Of a DNA stretch of 19,879 nt, positions 13,971 through 19,879 are shown piece after piece; the first letter of the stretch is position 1, and each line of letters starts with the position of its first letter. The notes under the pieces are model-generated. The model had not been told where the DNA came from. It made no database searches and worked only from the letters and a program-made list of their open reading frames with translations. The stretch covers positions 1 through 19,879 of the forward strand of contig JAXFZX010000123.1 in NCBI GenBank assembly GCA_034184445.1. The letters are read 5' to 3'. This stretch comes from CALXZG01 sp034184445. Lineage in GTDB: Bacteria > Pseudomonadota > Alphaproteobacteria > CAAHEQ01 > UBA3637. A program made the translations under genes and the position numbers.

Positions 13971-14825
13971 ATGACAAATTCTACGGCAATTGATGCCTCT
14001 TTTATCAAACATTTTGAAGCCGATGTGCATACCGCTTATCAGCAACAGGGTTCAAAATTAAAAAACACGGTTCGGTCCAAAAATAATGTCCAAGGTTCCA
14101 GCACCACTTTCCAAGTTATCGGTGCTATGTCCGCGACAACCAAAACACGGAACAGCCAGATCACGGCCTCCAATGTGACACATGCTCCGGTGGAATGTTC
14201 GCTTACGGACTACTATGCCGGTGAGTGGGTTGATCAATTGGACGAATTAAAGGTCGGCCATGATGAACGCAAAGCTCTCGCTTTGGCAGGCGCCTATGCT
14301 TTGGGCCGCAAAACGGATGAATTGATTATCACGGCCCTCAATACCGCCGAACAAACCGCCGGAACAAGTTCGGAAGCCTTAACAAAGGAACGCATTTTAT
14401 CGGCCTTTACAACTCTTAATAACAACAATGTTCCCGATGACGGTGAACGATATGCCTTAGTGTCACCTGCTCAATGGAATCAATTATTATCCATTGAGGA
14501 ATTTTCGTCCGCCAATTATGTGGGTGATGCATATCCGATGCTGACCGGTTCGGAAAGCCGTAAATGGATGGGCATTGTGTGGATTATGCATACGGGATTA
14601 CCCAAAACAGAAACAACGCACACATGCTTTATCTATCACAAATCCGCAGTCGGTCACGCCAGCGGTCAGGACATTAAGACCGATATCACATGGCACGGCG
14701 ATTATGCGGCACACTTTGTGAACAATATGATGAGTCAGGGTGCCTGCTTAATTGATCCAAAGGGCGTTGTCAAGATGGTATGCCTTGATACCCCACCGGC
14801 CGCTGAATCAAACTCCGGCGGTTAA
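13971..14825 (+). CDS. Major capsid protein
   Basis: A 284-residue coat protein (T7 gp10A: 345). It starts MTNSTAIDASFIKHFEADVH, followed by YQQQGSKLKNTVRSKNNVQGSSTTFQVIG, SLTDYYAGEWVDQLDELKVGHDERKALALAGAYALGRKTDELI and ERYALVSPAQWNQLLSIEEFSSANYVG, a pattern shared by capsid proteins of podovirus-like alphaproteobacterial phages with the HK97 fold. It ends in a Ser/Gly-rich tail (AAESNSGG). The start at 13971 follows AAAGGA eight bases upstream; the frame is open to 13902, but that part holds the leader hairpins. It is flanked on both sides by hairpins, as expected for the most heavily made virion protein. The call is firm; subfamily placement is less so. Confidence 0.88.
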   Translation: MTNSTAIDASFIKHFEADVHTAYQQQGSKLKNTVRSKNNVQGSSTTFQVIGAMSATTKTRNSQITASNVTHAPVECSLTDYYAGEWVDQLDELKVGHDERKALALAGAYALGRKTDELIITALNTAEQTAGTSSEALTKERILSAFTTLNNNNVPDDGERYALVSPAQWNQLLSIEEFSSANYVGDAYPMLTGSESRKWMGIVWIMHTGLPKTETTHTCFIYHKSAVGHASGQDIKTDITWHGDYAAHFVNNMMSQGACLIDPKGVVKMVCLDTPPAAESNSGG

Positions 14826-14853
14826 CCCAATACCTATTAAATAATCACACTCA

Positions 14854-14879
14854 AAAGGGCGATTGCATAATCGCCCTTT
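14854..14879 (+). terminator. Strong hairpin after the capsid gene, probable terminator
   Basis: AAAGGGCGATT (14854-14864), loop GCAT, AATCGCCCTTT (14869-14879): an 11-bp perfect stem. The following tract (CCTTAACC) is only partly T-rich, so termination may be incomplete. T7 has its terminator (T-phi) at the same place, just after gene 10. Confidence 0.65.
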
Positions 14880-14907
14880 CCTTAACCTTATTTATGGGAG
14901 TTTTTTT

Positions 14908-15477
14908 ATGAGTTTTACATCCATTGATATTTGTTCTCATGCTCTTGTCAAATTAGGAGCCAATAGTATTTCTTCATTTCAGGAAGAAACCACCGAAGCC
15001 CATATTTCGGGGCAACTGTATGCGGTTGTTTTGGAATCTTTACTGGCCTCATACCCATGGCGATTTGCTTTAAAGCAGGTAAAATTAGCGCGTTTGCTGG
15101 AAACACCAAAAGCGGATTATCGCTATGCCTACGCATTACCAAACGATTGTATCAGGGTTCTATCCGCAGGACATAGCACGCGAGGCAAAGGATTACTGTA
15201 TCGGATTGCCTGTAAGCAATTGCAAACAAATAGTGATCAGGTTATTTTAACCTATATTTGTCGTCCCAATGAAGCCGATTTTCCACCATTTTTTACCGAA
15301 GCCTTAGTCGCTAAATTGGCATCAGAATTTTGCTTGCCCTTAACCGAAAGCACCACACGAACGGATTACTTGCGCAAATTGGCTCTTGATGCCGTTCAAA
15401 CCGCCCGTTTGGTAGATAGTCAACAAGCAATTCCCCAATCTTTTCAAGATTTTTCTTTAATTGAGGTTCGTGAATGA
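14908..15477 (+). CDS. Tail tubular protein A-like (T7 gp11 type) head-tail adaptor
   Basis: A 189-residue protein (T7 gp11: 196) that in relatives forms the adaptor ring between portal and nozzle. It starts MSFTSIDICSHALVKLGANSISSFQ. Family features include EAHISGQLYAVVLESLLASYPWRFALKQVKLARL, YRYAYALPNDCIRVLSAG, LTYICRPNEADFPPFFTEALVAKLASEFCLPLT and a C-terminal helix. The start at 14908 is chosen for GGGAG seven bases upstream; the open frame begins at 14863 inside the hairpin. The stop overlaps the start of the nozzle gene (ATGA), which suggests coupled synthesis of two proteins that pack together. Confidence 0.85.
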   Translation: MSFTSIDICSHALVKLGANSISSFQEETTEAHISGQLYAVVLESLLASYPWRFALKQVKLARLLETPKADYRYAYALPNDCIRVLSAGHSTRGKGLLYRIACKQLQTNSDQVILTYICRPNEADFPPFFTEALVAKLASEFCLPLTESTTRTDYLRKLALDAVQTARLVDSQQAIPQSFQDFSLIEVRE

Positions 15478-17384
15478 CAAACCTATTTACAAGCAAAACA
15501 AACTTTACTTCCGGCGAATTAACGCAAGATTTATTAGGTCGTGTGGATTTAAAAGCCTATGATAATGGAGCTTTATCCCTCAAAAATGTATTTATTGAAC
15601 CGACCGGTGGTGTTTATCGTCGGCCGGGATTAAAATATATAGCAACCTTAACAGGTGATGGCCGATTAATTACTTTTGAAAAAAGTTCATCAGAAAATTA
15701 CCTGATCGTTTTGTCGGAACATCAAGCTTTTATTTATCGGGACGGTGTCCTGAATACCGTTTTGTCCACACCGTGGAATAGCACACAAATCAAAAAATTA
15801 AATTGGTGTCAAGGCGGTGATGCCCTATATTTAGTGCATCCCGAAATTATGCCCCGAAAATTGATCAAAACCACTACCGGTTGGGAATTAAAGGTTTTTA
15901 CTTTCTTAACCGAAAACGGGTGTAAATTACAACCCTATCATAAATTTTGCGATGATGATGTGACATTAACGGCATCCGATGTGGTTGGGGATATCACCTT
16001 GACGGCATCTGATTCTGTATTCTTACCCAAACATGTCGGGCGACAATTTAAATTTGCCGAAGGGTATGTTAATATTACCTCTGTGACGGATAGCACACAT
16101 GCCAGCGGTACAGTTGTTAAAAAATTAGATGCCGATGGCACAGGTTCGCTGATTTCCCGCATTTGGGGTGAACCCGCCTTTGATGCCGACTATGGGTATC
16201 CGACAACGGTTGCTTTTTATCAATCACGGTTGGTTTTCGGCGGCAGTAAGGCCTTACCAAATTACCTGTGGTTCAGCCAAAGCGGAGACCTTGGTAATTT
16301 TGAATTGGGGGACGGCTATGATGCAGAAGCCATTGAATTTAATATTCTGTCCGACCAATCCAATGCCATTTGTGCTCTATTCGCCGGTCGGCACTTACAG
16401 GTTTTTACAACCAACTCCGAATGGATGGTATCGGGTGATCCTCTTGCTCCGACAAGTATTCAATTAAAACGCCAAACACAGGTGGGTTCACAAGATGATC
16501 TATACGTTCCACCTATTGGGATAGATGGAGCCACAATTTTTGCCTCACGAAACGGTCAGGAAATTCGTGAATTTTTATTTGCCGATATAGAACAAGCCTA
16601 TCAAGCAACGGATTTATCCTTAATGTCTGGGCATTTAATTAACCACCCCGTGGATCAGGCCTATGATAAAAATCATCGTCAGGCCTATATCATTATGCAG
16701 GACGGCAGATTATGCACTTTAACCAGTTTCCGTGCCGAAGATATCCAAAGTTGGTCCGAACAAGTGACGCTAGGCCAATTTATTTCGGTTGCCGTTATAG
16801 GGGGAAAAACATACTTTATCGTCAAACGCGATAACTGCTATTTTTTAGAGGTCTTATCCGATGATACCTATACAGATTGTTCATTTATTTTAACCGCGGA
16901 AACGGCAACAGATACCTTCACGGGAATCTCCGTATTAGAGGGGAAAACCGTTAAAATTGTCGCCGATGGCATTGCCGTTCCAGATAAAGTTGTCCAAAAT
17001 GGCCAGGTTATATTAGATCACCCTGCCAGAACCATAGAAGTTGGTATCGGTTTTACACACCAAATCATTCCTCTGCCTCCCAGTGCCGGTTCCAGCAGCG
17101 GCCCCGCTCCGATTTCCAGTGCTCGCCTTGTCAAAGGGGTATTTCGGGTAGTGGATACATCATCGTTTGAAATTGATACGGGAACAGGCTTGCATCAGGA
17201 ACTGGTCCGTCCATTGGCAACCTATACACTAGATACCGTTCCAACACCCAAGACAACAGATATTGTTGTCCGATCACTCGGCTGGTCGCGTTCACCCACA
17301 ATGCCCTTGTGGCGCATAGAAGGCGATAGCCCCAAACCATTTAAACTCGTCAGTGTCACAACTGACATTCAGATAGGAGGATAA
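15474..17384 (+). CDS. Tail tubular protein B-like (T7 gp12 type) nozzle protein
   Basis: A 636-residue protein (T7 gp12: 794) expected to form the tail nozzle. It starts MTNLFTSKTNFTSGELTQDLLGRVDLKAYDNGALSLKNVFIEPTGGVYRRPGLKYI, a highly typical opening, and continues with beta-propeller-like segments: WCQGGDALYLVHPEI, GYPTTVAFYQSRLVFGGSKALPNYLWFSQSGDLGNFE and IFASRNGQEIREFLFADIEQAYQATDLSLMSGHLI. A short internal repeat (VTLTASD then ITLTASD, about residues 162-180) and a Ser/Gly/Pro linker (SAGSSSGPAP, about 541-550) are visible. The shorter length relative to T7 suggests a simpler tip. It ends four bases before the gp14-like gene. Confidence 0.85.
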   Translation: MTNLFTSKTNFTSGELTQDLLGRVDLKAYDNGALSLKNVFIEPTGGVYRRPGLKYIATLTGDGRLITFEKSSSENYLIVLSEHQAFIYRDGVLNTVLSTPWNSTQIKKLNWCQGGDALYLVHPEIMPRKLIKTTTGWELKVFTFLTENGCKLQPYHKFCDDDVTLTASDVVGDITLTASDSVFLPKHVGRQFKFAEGYVNITSVTDSTHASGTVVKKLDADGTGSLISRIWGEPAFDADYGYPTTVAFYQSRLVFGGSKALPNYLWFSQSGDLGNFELGDGYDAEAIEFNILSDQSNAICALFAGRHLQVFTTNSEWMVSGDPLAPTSIQLKRQTQVGSQDDLYVPPIGIDGATIFASRNGQEIREFLFADIEQAYQATDLSLMSGHLINHPVDQAYDKNHRQAYIIMQDGRLCTLTSFRAEDIQSWSEQVTLGQFISVAVIGGKTYFIVKRDNCYFLEVLSDDTYTDCSFILTAETATDTFTGISVLEGKTVKIVADGIAVPDKVVQNGQVILDHPARTIEVGIGFTHQIIPLPPSAGSSSGPAPISSARLVKGVFRVVDTSSFEIDTGTGLHQELVRPLATYTLDTVPTPKTTDIVVRSLGWSRSPTMPLWRIEGDSPKPFKLVSVTTDIQIGG

Positions 17385-17388
17385 AATC

Positions 17389-17865
17389 ATGGAAGTGACA
17401 CCAATTGTATCAACTGTGGCAACTATTGCTTCATCGTGGTATATGAAGAAAAGTGCCGATATACAAAAAAAAGCATTAAAAGCCGAACGCGCTGCCAATA
17501 AACGAAAATACGATTTAGATGTGGCTGAGGCTAAATTAACTTTGGCCGAAGAACAACGCAAAAATAGAAATTTATTGGCTCAGCAACAATCGGCCTATCG
17601 CGCCAAACTAGGAGCTTCGGGAATGAGTGCAAAATCTGGCACCGGTCAAGCCGTTTTAAGTGCCCTACAAAAAGAACATGATGCCGAAGATAAATATCTG
17701 GTTAATCAGGCAAATATATCATTAGAAGCTTTGTTAAACGGTATTAACGCCCGCAACACACAAAATTTACTATCGTTGTCGTCTATCAGCAGCCGAAATA
17801 CCGCCAACACATTAAATTCTATTAACAATTTAACTTCTTCGGCGGGACGATCTGTCCTGAAATAG
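17389..17865 (+). CDS. Internal virion protein, T7 gp14-like
   Basis: A 158-residue protein (T7 gp14: 196). An N-terminal small-residue segment (TPIVSTVATIASSWY) is followed by a long Lys/Ala/Glu/Arg coiled coil (about residues 25-75), then KLGASGMSAKSGTGQAVLSALQKEHDAEDKYLVNQ and a Ser/Asn-rich tail. In T7, gp14 is the first ejection protein inserted into the outer membrane. The motif around GASGMSAKSGT and the gene position after the nozzle protein support the call. GGAGG lies seven bases upstream. The partners gp15 and gp16 are absent; the next gene starts eight bases later. Confidence 0.7.
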   Translation: MEVTPIVSTVATIASSWYMKKSADIQKKALKAERAANKRKYDLDVAEAKLTLAEEQRKNRNLLAQQQSAYRAKLGASGMSAKSGTGQAVLSALQKEHDAEDKYLVNQANISLEALLNGINARNTQNLLSLSSISSRNTANTLNSINNLTSSAGRSVLK

Positions 17866-17873
17866 GGGCAGAT

Positions 17874-18164
17874 ATGACGGATAAATTTGTTTTAAGTGAG
17901 GTTTTAAAACCACTGCAAACAGGATTAAAACGCGCGCTTGAATCATATCAAGCCCTTTTATCCCAAGATATTCCGTCCGATCCCAAAGGCTTTACAACAT
18001 ATCATAATGCTTGTAAGGCCGCGTTGATGCATGTGGCGTGGGCCGTCAAAATGATGGATTATACCTCGCCACCGGAATCATCGGATGAAACAAATTGGAT
18101 AGATTTGGCAAAAGAAGCCCTTAAATCCGAAACGGAGGATAATCATGAAATCATCTTTTCTTGA
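17874..18164 (+). CDS. Candidate small terminase subunit
   Basis: A 96-residue helical protein: VLKPLQTGLKRALESYQALL, then DPKGFTTYHNACKAALMHVAWAVKMMDY and an acidic tail. I recognise no firm motif. Length (T7 gp18: 89), helical content and position directly before the large terminase, with a 20-base overlap, make a small terminase the best guess; in that role it would recognise the packaging start and regulate TerL. The ribosome binding site (AGGGGC) is weaker than those of its neighbours. It could also be another small head protein. Confidence 0.5.
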   Translation: MTDKFVLSEVLKPLQTGLKRALESYQALLSQDIPSDPKGFTTYHNACKAALMHVAWAVKMMDYTSPPESSDETNWIDLAKEALKSETEDNHEIIFS

Positions 18165-19554
18165 ATTTATCTGGATTTGGGATAAAATTCAAAACTTGAC
18201 ACTACCGCGTCATCATAAGGAAATGGCCGTTTTTTTGTCGCATTTATTTCAAACGCGTCAAAACGGCCTACTGATGGCATTTCGAAACTCGGGAAAATCA
18301 ACAATTGTAGGATTATTTGGGGCTTGGGTTCTATACCAAAACCCCAATATCCGATTACTGATTCTTTCGGCCGATCACACACTGGCCAAAAAGATGGTTC
18401 ATCATATGCGCCAAATTATTGAAAGGCATCCCCTGACACAAGGGTTAAAGCCCAAAAATTCGGATGAATGGGCTTCTGACAGATTTACCATTTGCCGACA
18501 ACAAAAATTACGTGATCCATCGGTTTGGGCTTGCGGATTGATGGCGAATACCACCGGATGTCGTGCCGACATTATCATTTGTGATGATGTTGAGGTTCCC
18601 AAAACCTGTGATACGGCATCAAAACGAGCAGGGTTGCGTCAAAAATTAGGGGAATTAGATTATATTCTGACCCCTCGGGGATTGATGCTATTTGTTGGGA
18701 CACCACATACGACTGATACGCTTTACCGAACGGAAAGCGGTGGATTCCTAGAAAATTGGTCAAGTTTGAAAATACCCATTCTTCGCCCTGACGGATCATC
18801 TGCTTGGCCCGAACGTTTCAATTTAGAACAAATTGAATCGTTGCGTACACGCTCCGGCCCCCACAAATTTTTAAGCCAAATGATGCTAACCCCCCTATCC
18901 CCGACCGATAGCCGTTTAGACATCACGCGTTTAAAATTTTACAAGGGCGATTTAATTTATCATGAAGCCAATGGACGCGCTACATTAACCTTAAACAACA
19001 CTCCCATGAAAGGGGTATCTTGTTGGTGGGATCCGGCTTTCGGGTCACCCAACGGGGACAAAAGTGTTGTGGCTTGTGTCTTTTTTGATGATGTGGGGAA
19101 TGCGTATCTGCATCGCATCCGATACCTGACCGTTCCCCCACAAGCCGAAGCAACGGCCTACCAATGCGCCGCGGTGCGTGCCCTTGTCCAAGAATGCTAT
19201 ATCCCCAGTATTCATTTAGAAACAAATGGAATTGGCAAATTCTTACCGGCCTTATTGCGTCAAGAATTTGCCAAAACCCGGACATCTTGTGCGGTATTGG
19301 AAGAAACCAGTCGCCAAAACAAAAACGCCCGTATTATATCAGCATTTGATGCGCCTTTAATGAATGGATCATTATGGGTTCATGAAGATATCAAGCAAAC
19401 ACCGTTTTTAAACGAAATGCGCGATTTTCAAACCAGTACCAATGCCCATGATGACGGATTAGATGCCGTTGCGGGATGCTTGCTGGCCGAGCCGGTGCGC
19501 ATTCATCGGCCATGGACAACATTTACAAAACAAAATTTAGAATGGAGGTTTTAA
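18145..19554 (+). CDS. Terminase large subunit (packaging ATPase and nuclease)
   Basis: The DNA packaging motor, 469 residues (T7 gp19: 586). ATPase part: Walker A AFRNSGKST (Lys51), Walker B DIIICDDVEVP (Asp147-Asp148), coupling motif LFVGTPHTTDTLY (183-194). RNase H-like nuclease part: WWDPAFGSPNGDKSVV (Asp296), HLETNGIGKFL (Glu359), and HDDGLDAVAGCL (Asp436, Asp437 and Asp440), which together give the acidic metal site. All motifs look intact, so packaging could be active. The start at 18145 is supported by GGAGG six bases upstream and overlaps the preceding gene by 20 bases. The stop is followed immediately by the ATG of the hydrolase. Identification is secure. Confidence 0.93.
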   Translation: MKSSFLEFIWIWDKIQNLTLPRHHKEMAVFLSHLFQTRQNGLLMAFRNSGKSTIVGLFGAWVLYQNPNIRLLILSADHTLAKKMVHHMRQIIERHPLTQGLKPKNSDEWASDRFTICRQQKLRDPSVWACGLMANTTGCRADIIICDDVEVPKTCDTASKRAGLRQKLGELDYILTPRGLMLFVGTPHTTDTLYRTESGGFLENWSSLKIPILRPDGSSAWPERFNLEQIESLRTRSGPHKFLSQMMLTPLSPTDSRLDITRLKFYKGDLIYHEANGRATLTLNNTPMKGVSCWWDPAFGSPNGDKSVVACVFFDDVGNAYLHRIRYLTVPPQAEATAYQCAAVRALVQECYIPSIHLETNGIGKFLPALLRQEFAKTRTSCAVLEETSRQNKNARIISAFDAPLMNGSLWVHEDIKQTPFLNEMRDFQTSTNAHDDGLDAVAGCLLAEPVRIHRPWTTFTKQNLEWRF

Positions 19555-19863
19555 ATGGATTCAGAAACAGAAATCTTAGCCAAAACACTGTATGGCGAAG
19601 CCCGTGGCGAAGGCATATCCGGATTAGAAGCCGTCGCCAATGTGATCTTAAATCGTGTAAAACACCCCTGTTGGTGGGGAAAAAGCATACAAGAAGTCTG
19701 CCTAAAACCCATGCAATTTTCGTGTTGGAATACCGATGATCCCAATCGGAAAAAATTAATGGAAGATTTGTCGGCCGATCCCGTTTTTAATGTGTGCAGA
19801 CGACACGGGACGTTTCATCAACTATTTCGGTGTACCCGAGATCTCTCCTTCCGAGCAGTTTAA
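19555..19863 (+). CDS. SleB-type cell wall hydrolase, C-terminus disrupted
   Basis: The first ~80 residues match the Hydrolase_2/SleB family: ILAKTLYGEARGEGISGLEAVANVILNRV (Glu15 and Glu19 as likely catalytic residues), then CWWGKSIQEVCLKPMQFSCWN and DPVFNVC. The enzyme cleaves peptidoglycan; in phage blocks it serves lysis or entry. From about base 19797 the family pattern stops: the frame reads RRHGTFHQLFRCTRDLSF and ends at 19863, with no GATHYH-like segment that family members carry further on. The plus-one frame instead stays open to the window end. The gene is therefore truncated by a frameshift, a recombination joint or an assembly fault. GGAGG six bases upstream fixes the start. Confidence 0.75.
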   Translation: MDSETEILAKTLYGEARGEGISGLEAVANVILNRVKHPCWWGKSIQEVCLKPMQFSCWNTDDPNRKKLMEDLSADPVFNVCRRHGTFHQLFRCTRDLSFRAV

Positions 19864-19879
19864 AGTGGGTCAAAACCAA
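19790..19879 (+). other. Open frame of different codon style at the right edge
   Basis: In the frame one base after that of the hydrolase, an ATG at 19790 opens MCADDTGRFINYFGVPEI and stays open to the window end. Its codons are GAC, ATC, AAC, GAG and CAG, whereas the rest of the window prefers GAT, ATT, AAT, GAA and CAA. It may be foreign sequence joined to the hydrolase. I do not recognise the peptide. Confidence 0.35.

Larger units (their letters stand above)
10508..19879 (+). mobile_element. Podovirus (T7-like) structural and packaging module: prophage remnant or domesticated particle
   Basis: From the SOS box to the window end all genes run on the plus strand and form one phage-type late block: two leader genes, portal, Bbp19-like, scaffold, capsid, gp11-like, gp12-like, gp14-like, candidate small terminase, large terminase and hydrolase. 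No integrase, excisionase, replication gene, phage RNA polymerase or attachment repeat is visible, and no tRNA lies at the left edge. Codon style matches the host genes. The right boundary is outside the window, so whether it is a complete prophage, a remnant or a GTA-like system is open. Confidence 0.8.

Noticed and set aside
18167..18926. Minus-strand open frames opposite the large terminase
   Set aside because: They are shadows of a gene with intact ATPase and nuclease motifs and have no recognisable products.
1..19879. CRISPR array, insertion sequence or rRNA
   Set aside because: No spaced direct repeats, no transposase motifs and no rRNA-like sequence were seen on either strand.

Overview
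The window looks like chromosome from an AT-leaning alphaproteobacterium; I cannot place it below class from sequence alone. The pointers are RNase PH divergent from grpE, an RluD gene divergent from a small DUF6476-like membrane protein, lnt overlapping an XRE-S24 regulator, the 41-residue alphaproteobacterial form of L36, and a GTTC-N7-GTTC box, which is the LexA site of this class. No stretch over 300 bases lacks a gene; the longest gap is the 178-base control region at 10397-10574.

Left half (1-10396), host core genes. rph (minus, cut by the window edge) diverges from grpE. grpE converges on rluD (minus). The rluD start codon shares a CATG with the start of a divergent plus-strand run: DUF6476-like protein, a very reduced FliF-FliG fusion, dnaE and a membrane-anchored alpha/beta hydrolase. 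This run converges on rpmJ, lnt and an XRE-S24 repressor, all on the minus strand; the repressor and lnt overlap by 4 bases.

Right half (10397-19879), a podovirus-type late module on the plus strand. A control region carries a strong promoter for the repressor, a small palindrome and an SOS box. Two small orphan genes follow, then a second consensus promoter trailed by an intrinsic terminator. After that come portal, Bbp19-like protein, scaffold, major capsid, gp11-like and gp12-like tail proteins, a gp14-like internal protein, a possible small terminase, large terminase and a SleB-type cell wall hydrolase. The order follows phage T7, but the genes expected between gp14 and the small terminase (ejection proteins 15 and 16, tail fibre 17) are absent from that position. 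No integrase, phage RNA polymerase or replication gene is visible. The structural genes are intact, tightly coupled, and share the AT-rich codon style of the host genes.

Main points of interest: (1) a single 437-residue polypeptide with FliF RBM3 and both membrane segments joined to a FliG lacking its middle domain, lying directly before dnaE; (2) a T7-like packaging and structural module without visible replication or integration genes, beside a LexA box and an S24 repressor, which could be a domesticated particle (GTA-like) or a decayed prophage; (3) several hairpins at the portal and capsid genes that suggest regulated late transcription; (4) a break in the hydrolase close to the right edge, where codon use changes and the sequence may be chimeric.
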